Shown here piece by piece: positions 35,673-43,537 of a stretch of 64,000 nucleotides of DNA. The position numbers and the translations under genes are program-made. The DNA comes from Streptomyces sp. VRA16 Mangrove soil. GTDB lineage: Bacteria > Actinomycetota > Actinomycetes > Streptomycetales > Streptomycetaceae. How positions within the stretch are numbered: the first letter of the stretch is position 1; every line of letters starts with the position of its first letter. The notes under the pieces are model-generated. The model saw nothing but the letters and a program-made list of their open reading frames with translations. It ran no database searches and was not told the origin of the DNA. The DNA is taken from assembly GCF_017377775.1 (NCBI RefSeq), contig NZ_JAFVLN010000007.1, positions 186,001 to 250,000 on the forward strand. The letters run 5' to 3'.

Positions 35673-36395
35673 CTAGCGAGGCTCCGGCGGGCGCTGGCGG
35701 GGCATGTTCGGGCGGGCGCCCGGCGGCAGCGGGAAGCGGCCGGGGGACGGCTCGGGACCACGCGACGCGGGCCCGGGGACGGTCGCCTGCATCACCAGCG
35801 GCGCCGGCCCCGACCGGAACTCCACCATCCAGTCCGCGGTCTCGGCCCGGACCATCTCCGTGATGTCCTCGGAGAACCGCCGCAGCACCCCGAGACACCG
35901 GTCGGCCGCCTCACTCGCCGTCCCCTCGGTCGGCCCGAGCACCTCGCGCACACTCTCCGACGCCCAGTCGAACTGGAGCACCTGCAAGCGCCGCTGCACG
36001 GCCTGCGCCGTGGCGACATCCCTTATCCACCCGGACGTGAGCCCGAAGTACCGGTCGCACGCGATGCACGCGACGGCGAGCAGCAGCGCCACATACCCCC
36101 AGGGCGCCGCACCCCCCACCGCCCCGGTCAGATCGAGCAACGGCAGCACACCCCCGCACACCGCCCCGAAGGCCGCCCCGGCCCGCAGCCCCCGTGCCCC
36201 CCGCCGCTTCCACGCCCGGTCCGCCAGATACCAGTCGGCCGTCCGCAGGGCGCCCTGCTCGACCCACCGGTACAGCTCGTCGAGCCGCTCGGCGGGCTCG
36301 CCCCAGTCACCGAGCGGAAACGTTCGCCCAGTGAGGTCGCCCGACCCCGGGTCCTCCTGGGGCGGACCTTCGGGCTGCATCTCCGGCTGACTCAC
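35673..36395 (-). CDS. SLATT-like two-TM protein
   Basis: 240 residues. A proline-rich start leads to a helix (WGEPAERLDELYRWVEQGALRTADWYLADRAWKRRGARG). Two close transmembrane helices follow (about 71-91 and 97-114), then a cytoplasmic helical part (ATAQAVQRRLQVLQFDWASESVREVL) and a Pro-rich basic tail. Two adjacent helices between soluble helices is the layout of SLATT domains, which in some bacteria are predicted pore-forming effectors paired with nucleotide-signalling enzymes. No such partner is near. This gene commonly lies next to ybaB-recR in Streptomyces, which argues for a housekeeping role there. Family assignment is by eye. Confidence 0.6.
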   Translation of the reverse strand: MSQPEMQPEGPPQEDPGSGDLTGRTFPLGDWGEPAERLDELYRWVEQGALRTADWYLADRAWKRRGARGLRAGAAFGAVCGGVLPLLDLTGAVGGAAPWGYVALLLAVACIACDRYFGLTSGWIRDVATAQAVQRRLQVLQFDWASESVREVLGPTEGTASEAADRCLGVLRRFSEDITEMVRAETADWMVEFRSGPAPLVMQATVPGPASRGPEPSPGRFPLPPGARPNMPRQRPPEPR

Positions 36396-36646
36396 CCGGC
36401 ACTCCCTCGACTGGTGACGACTGGACGTTAAAGGGGCTGAATGTGCAGCATCTTCCTACCGCCCAATGGGTGGCCAAGGTCCCGGTTTCACGGGTTTTAC
36501 CCCTAGAAGTAGGTCTTCATCAGGTATAGGGAAGCCGCTCATCTCACTCGAAAGAGTGCAGTGGCACGCGCCAGGGCAGCGGCCCCCGGGACCACGTAGG
36601 CTCGGTTGTGTCAGTGACGTACGCACCCGGATACCAGGAGCTGATC

Positions 36647-36988
36647 GTGATCCCCGGTGGTGGCCAGCCCAACATGCAGCAGCTGCTCCAGCAGGCCCAG
36701 AAGATGCAGCAGGACCTCGCGAAGGCCCAGGAAGAGCTGGCGCGCACCGAGGTCGAGGGCCAGGCGGGCGGCGGTCTCGTCAAGGCGACGGTGACGGGCT
36801 CCGGCGAGTTGCGCAACCTTGTGATCGACCCCAAGGCGGTCGACCCGGAGGACACCGAGACCCTCGCCGACCTGGTGGTCGCGGCGGTCCAGGCGGCGAA
36901 CGAGAACGCACAGACGCTGCAGCAGCAGAAGCTCGGCCCGCTGGCGCAGGGCCTCGGCGGCGGCGGCATCCCGGGCCTCCCCTTCTAG
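36647..36988 (+). CDS. YbaB/EbfC family nucleoid-associated protein
   Basis: 113 residues. The family core is MQQLLQQAQKMQQDLAKAQEELARTEVEGQAGGGLVKATVTGSGELRNLVIDPKAV, a long helix followed by a beta sheet, with a glycine-rich end GLGGGGIPGLPF. YbaB homologues bind DNA as dimers and sit with recR in most bacteria. The GTG at 36647 is chosen because AGGAG lies exactly 6 bases before it; the upstream ORF start at 36608 would add 13 unconserved residues. recR follows 66 bases later, so they are co-transcribed. Confidence 0.93.
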   Translation: MIPGGGQPNMQQLLQQAQKMQQDLAKAQEELARTEVEGQAGGGLVKATVTGSGELRNLVIDPKAVDPEDTETLADLVVAAVQAANENAQTLQQQKLGPLAQGLGGGGIPGLPF

Positions 36989-37054
36989 GGGCGGCGGCAA
37001 CTACCGTACGTATCAGGCGACACCGAGCGACACCCCACCGGAAGGCAGCGATCC

Positions 37055-37654
37055 GTGTACGAAGGCGTGGTCCAGGACCTCATCGACGAGCTGGGCAGGC
37101 TGCCCGGCGTCGGTCCCAAGAGCGCGCAGCGGATCGCCTTCCACATCCTCCAGGCCGAGCCGACGGACGTGCGGCGGCTCGCGCAGGCCCTGATGGAGGT
37201 CAAGGCCAAGGTCCGCTTCTGCGCGACGTGCGGGAACGTGGCGCAGGAGGAGCTCTGCAACATCTGCCGCGACCCGCGCCGCGACCCGACCGTCATCTGC
37301 GTGGTCGAGGAGCCCAAGGACGTCGTCGCGATCGAGCGGACGCGTGAGTTCCGCGGGAAGTACCACGTGCTCGGCGGCGCGATCAGTCCCATCGAGGGTG
37401 TCGGTCCCGACGATCTGCGTATACGAGAACTTCTCGCGCGGTTGGCCGACGGGACGGTCACGGAGCTGATCCTGGCCACCGATCCGAACCTGGAGGGCGA
37501 GGCCACGGCGACGTACCTCGCCCGCATGATCAAGCCCATGGGCCTGAAGGTCACCCGCCTGGCCAGCGGCCTCCCCGTCGGGGGCGACCTGGAGTACGCG
37601 GACGAGGTCACCCTCGGCCGTGCCTTCGAGGGGAGACGACTCCTAGATGTCTGA
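37055..37654 (+). CDS. recR: Recombination mediator RecR
   Basis: 199 residues. It loads RecA with RecF and RecO at gapped DNA. The helix-hairpin-helix (DLIDELGRLPGVGPKSAQRIAFHIL, 7-31), the four-cysteine zinc finger CATCGNVAQEELCNIC (about 57-72), the TOPRIM domain with VVEEPKDV and DPNLEGEAT, and the Walker-B-like C-terminal GLPVGGDLEYADEVTLGRAFEGRR are all in place. The start is GTG. Its last 8 bases overlap the DUF5063 start (ATGTCTGA), indicating coupling of the two products. Confidence 0.97.
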   Translation: MYEGVVQDLIDELGRLPGVGPKSAQRIAFHILQAEPTDVRRLAQALMEVKAKVRFCATCGNVAQEELCNICRDPRRDPTVICVVEEPKDVVAIERTREFRGKYHVLGGAISPIEGVGPDDLRIRELLARLADGTVTELILATDPNLEGEATATYLARMIKPMGLKVTRLASGLPVGGDLEYADEVTLGRAFEGRRLLDV

Positions 37655-38312
37655 CGCCACGCTGCACTCCACCACCCAGGACCCGAACGACTTCGCGGTC
37701 CAGATCTCGGACCAGATCGAGTCGTTCATCGTCGCGGTCACCGAGATCGCCAAGGGCGACGAGCCGGACTCGGCGGTGCCGTTCCTGCTTCTCGAGGTGT
37801 CCCAGCTGATGCTCGCGGGCGGCCGGCTCGGCGCCCACGAGGACATCGTCCCGGACGAGCGCTACGAGCCGGACCTGGGCCCGGAGGGCGACGTCGACGA
37901 GCTGCGCGAGAAGCTGGCGCGGATGCTCGAACCGATCGACGTCTACTCCGAGGTCTTCGACCCGTACGAGCCCCGCAAGGCGCCCGTCGCGGCCCGGATC
38001 TCCGACGACCTCGCCGATGTCGTCACCGATCTGCGCCACGGCCTGGCGCACTACCGCGCGGGCCGGATCACCGAGGCTCTGTGGTGGTGGCAGTTCTCGT
38101 ACTTCTCCAACTGGGGATCGACGGCCTCCGCGACCCTGCGCGCCCTCCAGTCCCTGGTGGCCCACGTCCGCCTGAACCAGCCCCTCGCGGAGCTCGACGG
38201 CCTCGACACGGACGAGGACCTCTCGACCGGTGAGGACGCCCTGGAGGAGGAGGCCGGCCGCGTCATGGCGGAGGAGATCGCGGGCCCGCTGGGACTGCGC
38301 CCGGTCAAGTGA
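37647..38312 (+). CDS. DUF5063 family protein
   Basis: 221 residues, an acidic all-helical protein found downstream of recR in Streptomyces, recognised as DUF5063. Conserved-looking segments are NDFAVQISDQIESFIVAVTEIAKGD, ALSQ-like LLEVSQLMLAGGRLGA, and the aromatic WWWQFSYFSNWGSTASATLRAL near residue 145. The tail is glutamate-rich. Function is unknown; its tight coupling to recR suggests a link to DNA repair or replication, which is inference. Its stop overlaps the start of a decayed hydrolase gene by 4 bases (GTGA), showing that the operon once continued. Confidence 0.85.
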   Translation: MSDATLHSTTQDPNDFAVQISDQIESFIVAVTEIAKGDEPDSAVPFLLLEVSQLMLAGGRLGAHEDIVPDERYEPDLGPEGDVDELREKLARMLEPIDVYSEVFDPYEPRKAPVAARISDDLADVVTDLRHGLAHYRAGRITEALWWWQFSYFSNWGSTASATLRALQSLVAHVRLNQPLAELDGLDTDEDLSTGEDALEEEAGRVMAEEIAGPLGLRPVK

Positions 38313-38636
38313 CGTACGGGGCGACCACCTCGTACACGTACGAACGGGACGGCGTACGCCTCGCCCGCCGGGAGGCCGGCGAGGGCGTCCGCCGATCCCG
38401 CTGCACGGCCTCACCGGCGACGCGGGCCCGTGGCGGCACGCCGGGCACGCCCGGACCCTGGCCGCTGCCGGGCGGCGCGCGAGCATGCCGGACTTCCGCG
38501 GGCACGGGTCGAGCGAAGGCCGACGGACGCGGCGGCCCACCCGCAGGACGTGCCGAGAGCCTGTGACCGGCCCCCTGTCCGCGCGGCGGCATCCGGTGCG
38601 TGCGCCGCGGCCCTGGCCGGGTTCCTGATCGTGTGA
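38309..38636 (+). pseudogene. Decayed alpha/beta hydrolase
   Basis: From the GTG at 38309 one frame gives TSYTYERDGVRLARREAGEG, a typical hydrolase N-terminus. The next frame continues PIPLHGLTGDAGPWRHAGHA and then RTLAAAGRRASMPDFRGHGSSEG, the oxyanion-hole and second-strand region. A third frame ends the piece with AALAGFLIV and a stop at 38634. No nucleophile elbow (GxSxG) is left, so the middle of the gene has been lost in addition to at least two frameshifts. It is the last member of the ybaB-recR-DUF5063 operon. Between it and ask lie about 210 bases with the ask promoter region (TAGACT at 38786). Confidence 0.8.
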
Positions 38637-38849
38637 CCCGCCCCACTTTCCCGGTTGTGCCCGGACGGGGCCGGGCATGCGCTTGTCCGGAGCGGCCGAG
38701 CCGATGACCGATCAGGCCCAGTGATCAGTTCGTGAGCGGGACATCTCACGATCCGATACGGCTGGGGCGGAATTCGGCCGCTCGTTAGACTGAGCCGACC
38801 GCCATGCATGCGCATGCGCGGTGACAGACGGACTGAGCGAGGAGCGCAC

Positions 38850-40133
38850 GTGGGCCTTGTCGTGCAGAAGTACGGAGGCTCCTCCGTTGCAGATGCCGAG
38901 GGCATCAAGCGGGTCGCCAAGCGCATCGTCGACGCCAAGAAGAACGGCAACCAGGTGGTTGTCGTGGTGTCCGCGATGGGCGACACGACGGATGAGTTGA
39001 TCGATCTCGCCGAGCAGGTATCTCCGATTCCTGCCGGGCGTGAGTTCGACATGCTGCTGACCGCCGGAGAGCGGATCTCCATGGCCCTGCTGGCCATGGC
39101 GATCAAAAACCTGGGCCACGAGGCCCAGTCGTTCACGGGCAGTCAGGCCGGTGTCATCACCGACTCGGTCCACAACAAAGCCCGGATCATCGACGTCACG
39201 CCCGGCCGTATCCGGGAGTCCCTGGACAAGGGCAACATCGCGATCGTCGCCGGTTTCCAGGGTGTCTCGCAGGACAAGAAGGACATCACCACGCTCGGCC
39301 GCGGTGGGTCCGACACGACCGCGGTCGCCCTTGCCGCCGCGCTCGACGCCGAGGTCTGCGAGATCTACACGGACGTCGACGGTGTGTTCACCGCCGACCC
39401 GCGCGTCGTGAAGAAGGCGCGGAAGATCGACTGGATCTCCTTCGAGGACATGCTGGAGCTCGCGAGCTCCGGCTCGAAGGTGCTGCTCCACCGCTGTGTG
39501 GAGTACGCCCGCCGTTACAACATCCCGATCCACGTGCGGTCTTCGTTCAGCGGGCTGCAGGGGACCTGGGTCAGCAACGAACCGCTCGTGAAGCAGCAAG
39601 GGGACGAACCCGTGGAGCAGGCGATCATCTCCGGTGTCGCGCACGACACCTCCGAGGCGAAGGTCACCGTCGTCGGCGTTCCGGACAAGCCGGGCGAGGC
39701 CGCGAAGATCTTCCGGGCCGTCGCGGACGCCGAGATCAACCTCGACATGATCGTCCAGAACGTCTCGGCCGCCTCGACCGGGCTGACGGACATCTCCTTC
39801 ACGCTCCCCAAGACCGAGGGCCGCAAGGCCATCGACGCCCTGGAGAAGCAGAAGGCGAACGTCGGCTTCGAGTCGCTGCGCTACGACGACCAGATCGCCA
39901 AGATCTCGCTCGTGGGCGCCGGTATGAAGACGAACCCGGGTGTCACGGCCGGGTTCTTCGAGGCGCTCACCGACGCGGGCGTCAACATCGAGCTCATCTC
40001 GACGTCGGAGATCCGGATCTCCGTCGTCACGCGCGCCGATGACGTCAACGAGGCCGTGCGCGCCGTGCACTCCGCCTTCGGGCTCGACTCGGACTCCGAC
40101 GAGGCCGTGGTCTACGGAGGCACCGGCCGCTGA
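38850..40133 (+). CDS. ask: Aspartokinase (alpha chain; beta chain from an internal start)
   Basis: 427 residues. It phosphorylates aspartate with ATP, the first step to lysine, threonine, methionine and diaminopimelate. The kinase part begins VVQKYGGSSVADAEGIKRVA and contains GERISMALLA, VAGFQGVSQ and the GRGGSDTTAVALAAAL nucleotide loop. Two ACT domains (about 265-420), with VGVPDKPGEAAKIFRAVADAEINLDMIVQNVS and VGAGMKTNPGVTAGFFEALTDAGVNIELISTSEIRISVV, carry feedback control by lysine and threonine in related enzymes. The GTG at 38850 follows GAGGAGCGCAC. Its stop overlaps the asd start by one base. Confidence 0.97.
   Translation: MGLVVQKYGGSSVADAEGIKRVAKRIVDAKKNGNQVVVVVSAMGDTTDELIDLAEQVSPIPAGREFDMLLTAGERISMALLAMAIKNLGHEAQSFTGSQAGVITDSVHNKARIIDVTPGRIRESLDKGNIAIVAGFQGVSQDKKDITTLGRGGSDTTAVALAAALDAEVCEIYTDVDGVFTADPRVVKKARKIDWISFEDMLELASSGSKVLLHRCVEYARRYNIPIHVRSSFSGLQGTWVSNEPLVKQQGDEPVEQAIISGVAHDTSEAKVTVVGVPDKPGEAAKIFRAVADAEINLDMIVQNVSAASTGLTDISFTLPKTEGRKAIDALEKQKANVGFESLRYDDQIAKISLVGAGMKTNPGVTAGFFEALTDAGVNIELISTSEIRISVVTRADDVNEAVRAVHSAFGLDSDSDEAVVYGGTGR
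39612..40133 (+). CDS. ask: In-frame aspartokinase beta chain start
   Basis: GTG at 39612 opens MEQAIISGVAHDTSEAKVTV in frame with ask (residue 255) and gives a 173-residue protein of only the two ACT domains. AAGGGGA lies 7 bases before it, a good ribosome-binding site inside the gene. Alpha2-beta2 aspartokinases of corynebacteria and Bacillus make their beta chain from exactly this place. That this one does so is inferred from the site. Confidence 0.7.
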   Translation: MEQAIISGVAHDTSEAKVTVVGVPDKPGEAAKIFRAVADAEINLDMIVQNVSAASTGLTDISFTLPKTEGRKAIDALEKQKANVGFESLRYDDQIAKISLVGAGMKTNPGVTAGFFEALTDAGVNIELISTSEIRISVVTRADDVNEAVRAVHSAFGLDSDSDEAVVYGGTGR

Positions 40134-41215
40134 TGGGCGCTCCTTCAGGGGCCACCCCTGTGCGGCGTCCGACGCTCGCGGTCGTGGGAGCGACCGGGAG
40201 CGTCGGCGCCGTTCTGCTCCAGCTGCTCTCGCAGCGGGCGGACATCTGGGGCGAGATCCGGCTGATCGCCTCGCCCCGCTCGGCCGGGCGCAAGCTCACC
40301 GTGCGCGGCGAGGAGACCGAGGTCCTCGCCCTGGAGGAGTCCGCGCTCGACGGGGTCGACGTCGCCATGTTCGACGTGCCCGACGACGTGGCCGCCCGGT
40401 GGGCGCCGATCGCCGCCGCCAAGGGCGCCGTGGTCGTCGACAACTCGGCCGCCTTCCGGATGGACGACGACGTGCCGCTCGTCGTCCCCGAGATCAATCC
40501 GCACGCCGCCCGCGTGCGGCCGCGCGGCATCATCGCGAGCCCCAACTGCACGACCCTGTCGATGATCGTGGCCGTCGGCGCGCTGCACGCCGAGTTCGGC
40601 CTGCGCGAGCTGGTCGTCTCCTCGTACCAGGCGGTGAGCGGGGCCGGCCGGGCCGGCATCGAGACGCTGCGCGCGCAACTGGCGCTCGTCGCGGGTACGG
40701 AGCTGGGGACGAGCCCCGGTGACGTGCGGCGGGTCGTCGGCGACCGGACGGGGCCCTTCCCCGAGCCGGTCGCGCTGAACGTCGTGCCGTGGGCCGGTTC
40801 GCTCGCCGACGAGGGCTTCTCCTCGGAGGAGATGAACGTGCGGGACGAGTCCCGCAAGATCCTCGGGCTGCCCGGGCTGAAGGCGGCGGTGACCTGTGTC
40901 CGGGTGCCCGTCGTCACGACGCACTCGCTGACCGTCCACGCCCGCTTCCAGAGCGAGGTCACCGTGGACCGGGCGCGGGAGATCATCGCGACCGCCCCCG
41001 GTGTGGTGCTCTTCGACAACCCGGCGGCGGGCGAGTTCCCGACGCCCGCCGACGCGGTGGGCACCGATCCGACGTGGGTGGGCCGGGTGCGCCGCTCGCT
41101 CGACGATCCGACCGGCCTTGAACTCTTCGTGTGCGGGGACAACCTGCGCAAGGGGGCCGCTCTGAACACCGCGCAGATCGCCGAACTGGTCGCCGCGGAG
41201 TTCACCGGCGCCTAA
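40133..41215 (+). CDS. asd: Aspartate-semialdehyde dehydrogenase
   Basis: 360 residues. It reduces aspartyl phosphate with NADPH to aspartate semialdehyde. The cofactor loop VVGATGSVGAVLLQLL (18-33), the catalytic cysteine in IIASPNCTTLSMIVAVG, the YQAVSGAGRAGIETL segment and the second active-site part TCVRVPVVTTHSLTVHARF with its histidine are all present. The TGATG overlap with ask ensures coupled translation of the two pathway enzymes. A hairpin after the stop closes the operon. Confidence 0.96.
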   Translation: MGAPSGATPVRRPTLAVVGATGSVGAVLLQLLSQRADIWGEIRLIASPRSAGRKLTVRGEETEVLALEESALDGVDVAMFDVPDDVAARWAPIAAAKGAVVVDNSAAFRMDDDVPLVVPEINPHAARVRPRGIIASPNCTTLSMIVAVGALHAEFGLRELVVSSYQAVSGAGRAGIETLRAQLALVAGTELGTSPGDVRRVVGDRTGPFPEPVALNVVPWAGSLADEGFSSEEMNVRDESRKILGLPGLKAAVTCVRVPVVTTHSLTVHARFQSEVTVDRAREIIATAPGVVLFDNPAAGEFPTPADAVGTDPTWVGRVRRSLDDPTGLELFVCGDNLRKGAALNTAQIAELVAAEFTGA

Positions 41216-41254
41216 CTGGTCACCCAGGTCCGCACAGCGGGTCGCCATGTCCGT

Positions 41255-41303
41255 ATATGGGAGGCCCCGGTGTGTCCGGTCTTCGGGCGGCCTCTTCCCA
41301 TAT
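41255..41303 (+). terminator. Hairpin after asd
   Basis: ATATGGGAGGCC pairs with GGCCTCTTCCCATAT, leaving a three-base bulge, 39 bases past the asd stop. The rest of the 390-base gap up to 41605 has no gene; TTCCCA at 41295 and TAGGAT at 41317 (16-base spacing) are a possible promoter for the sigma factor gene. Confidence 0.65.
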
Positions 41304-41605
41304 CCGGATCGCCTCGTAGGATCTGTGGAGGTTCTGTGGATGTGACGCTGGTCCATACCACTTGAACCGAGACCACAGCGCGTTCAAAGATTCCCTCCTC
41401 GTCCTGCAACCGCACGCAGGGCGGGGAGCGTCTTTGCGGGGGCCTTCGGAGGTGTTGTCTCGCAGAGCGCAGATCAGGGCGTAGGGGAAGAGCAGGTACG
41501 CATGTCGGCATATGGCGCGTCGCCATCGGGGACGGTGGCGAAGTCTGTCGCAAATGGGGCGCCGGACGCGTACAACCCTGATGGGGGGAAGCGTGTCCAA
41601 CAGAC

Positions 41606-42280
41606 GTGGCAGAGGTACTGGACTTCACAGCGGTGCAGGCGAGGGGCGCAGCCGCCCTACGCCCACCCCTTGCGCCCCTGGGCGCACGCCGCCCCCGCGG
41701 GGGCGCGCCCGGCGGCATGCCGGTGATCGCCCCCATGCCCGCGCGCATACCGGCGCAACTGCAGGGCGCTGACGACACGATGGCGGCCGGCACCACAGTC
41801 GATCACCTCACCGAGACGTATCGCGCCCACTACCGCTCCCTGCTCGGGCTCGCGGCGCTGCTCCTCGACGACACGGCCTCCTGCGAGGACGTCGTCCAGG
41901 AGGCCTTCATACGCGTCCACTCGGCGCGCAAGAGGGTGCGCGACCCCGAGAAGACGCTCGCGTATCTGCGTCAGACCGTCGTGAACCTGTCGCGGTCCAC
42001 GCTGCGGCGGCGCATCCTCGGCCTGAAGCTGCTCACCAAGCCGATGCCGGACATGGCGAGCGCGGAGGAGGGCGCGTACGACCTGCTGGAGCGCGACGCC
42101 CTGAAGAAGGCGCTCAAGGGGCTGCAGCGACGCCAGCGCGAGGTCCTGGTCCTGCGCTACTTCGCGGACATGACCGAGGCTCAGGTGGCCGAGGCGCTCG
42201 GGATATCCCTGGGATCGGTGAAGGCGTACGGTTCACGAGGCATCGCGGCCCTCCGCGTCGCCATGGAGGAGCCGGCATGA
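41606..42280 (+). CDS. ECF-type RNA polymerase sigma factor
   Basis: 224 residues. After a variable proline/arginine-rich N-terminus of about 60 residues come sigma region 2 (HYRSLLGLAALLLDDTASCEDVVQEAFIRVHS, about 77-108) and region 4 (LQRRQREVLVLRYFADMTEAQVAEALGISLGSVKAYGSRGIAALR, about 170-215). The SigE-like actinomycete group fits best. The GTG at 41606 has a weak ribosome site; ATG at 41717 would skip most of the odd N-terminus. It overlaps the next gene by 4 bases (ATGA); that product is a likely partner or anti-sigma-like regulator. Confidence 0.9.
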   Translation: MAEVLDFTAVQARGAAALRPPLAPLGARRPRGGAPGGMPVIAPMPARIPAQLQGADDTMAAGTTVDHLTETYRAHYRSLLGLAALLLDDTASCEDVVQEAFIRVHSARKRVRDPEKTLAYLRQTVVNLSRSTLRRRILGLKLLTKPMPDMASAEEGAYDLLERDALKKALKGLQRRQREVLVLRYFADMTEAQVAEALGISLGSVKAYGSRGIAALRVAMEEPA

Positions 42281-43518
42281 GCCCTGCACGCGGCGGCCCC
42301 GAGGAGTGGTTCGGGGCGTACAGGCAGGACGACGCGCAGGACACGCGCGCCACGCGCGACACGTACGACGAGCAGTACACGCAGGACGAACACGCTGGGA
42401 ATGCAACTGTGAACGACGGACCCCGTCGTCCGGCCGATGCGGCGGCCGGAGACGAGAGCGGCCCCGAGACCCCGGGCAGCAATGGTGTCGGCACTGGGCT
42501 CGGTGACGACGAGCTGGCGTTGCGGCGGATGATGCGGCAGGCCGTCGCGGAGATCGGGCCCCCCGACAGCACGGACGCGGTCCTCGATCACCTGCGTCGT
42601 GCGGTGCCCGCCCGGCGGGCCCGCAAGCGGCAGGCCACCGTGGGTGCCATCGCCGCCGGCGTCTTCGTCGCGATGGCGGTGCCCGCGGTGCTGCACGTGA
42701 CCAACTCGGGAGCCTCCGGCGACCGGCCCTCCATCGCCGGCAACAGCACGGCGACGCAGGGGAGCGACGCGGGAAAATCCTCCGGCGCCGCAGGTAAGGA
42801 CTCGGCCGGCTCCCCCTCGCAGTCGAAGGGCAAGGACGAGGACGGGAAGAAGGGCAAGAAGGGCGACCAGGGCAAGGGGGCGAGCGCCGGCGCGAGTGCC
42901 GGCACCGACACCGGGTCCACGGCCGCCGCGTCCTCCCCGACCTGCGACGCCAACGAGCTGGGCACACCGGTGACCAGCGTCGGCACCCCCGATGCCAACG
43001 GCACGGTCTACGGCTCCTTCACCGTCCCCAACACCTCCGGCTCCAACTGCACGGTCGACAGCCCCGGCAGCGTCGTCACCATCGCGCAGGGCGCGGCCGA
43101 CCCGACCAAGGTGAGCGTCGTCGACCACACCTCGGGCGACCAGGCGAGCGGCCTGCCCGACCCGTCGACCGAGCCGAGCCAGCTGGTCCTGGAGCCCGGC
43201 AAGTCGTACGTGGTGCGGTTCGCCTGGGTGCCGTCCGCGCCGTGCACGCCCTCCGGCGGCGACGGCGGCGGCGGGAGCGGTGGCACCGGCGGCGGCGAGG
43301 CATCGCCCTCTCCGTCGGCGAGCGGGGACACGACGCCCACGACCGGCGACACCACCGATGCGTCGCAGCTGTCCACGCAGTTGGGGTCGGACGGGTCCGA
43401 CACCGGCAGCGTGGTCGTGTCGCACACGGCGGAGCCCGGAGCGCCGTCCGCCGCCGCCACGATCCCGGACGCGTGCGCGGGGACGGTCTACACGACGGGG
43501 CTGCTGCCCGCGTCGTGA
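42277..43518 (+). CDS. Single-pass membrane protein partnered with the ECF sigma
   Basis: 413 residues. A charged cytoplasmic part (1-120) includes ELALRRMMRQAVAEIGPPDSTDAVLDHLRRAVPARRARKRQ. One transmembrane helix follows (about 124-143, VGAIAAGVFVAMAVPAVLHV), and the rest is outside. The outside part has a Ser/Lys-rich linker (QSKGKDEDGKKGKKGDQGKG), then a beta domain with two or three cysteine-containing strands (SPTCDANELG, TSGSNCTVDSPGSV, CTPSGG) and a final CAGTVYTTGLLPAS. The architecture fits an anti-sigma or signal-relay protein but no zinc anti-sigma motif (HxxxCxxC) is seen. Function is not known. Confidence 0.75.
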   Translation: MSPARGGPEEWFGAYRQDDAQDTRATRDTYDEQYTQDEHAGNATVNDGPRRPADAAAGDESGPETPGSNGVGTGLGDDELALRRMMRQAVAEIGPPDSTDAVLDHLRRAVPARRARKRQATVGAIAAGVFVAMAVPAVLHVTNSGASGDRPSIAGNSTATQGSDAGKSSGAAGKDSAGSPSQSKGKDEDGKKGKKGDQGKGASAGASAGTDTGSTAAASSPTCDANELGTPVTSVGTPDANGTVYGSFTVPNTSGSNCTVDSPGSVVTIAQGAADPTKVSVVDHTSGDQASGLPDPSTEPSQLVLEPGKSYVVRFAWVPSAPCTPSGGDGGGGSGGTGGGEASPSPSASGDTTPTTGDTTDASQLSTQLGSDGSDTGSVVVSHTAEPGAPSAAATIPDACAGTVYTTGLLPAS

Positions 43519-43537
43519 TCGCCCGGGGCCGTTCCCC

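Noticed and set aside
38807..38830. A leader peptide (MHAHAR) before ask
   Set aside because: It is short, has no lysine or threonine codons and no attenuator hairpin follows, so amino-acid attenuation is not supported.
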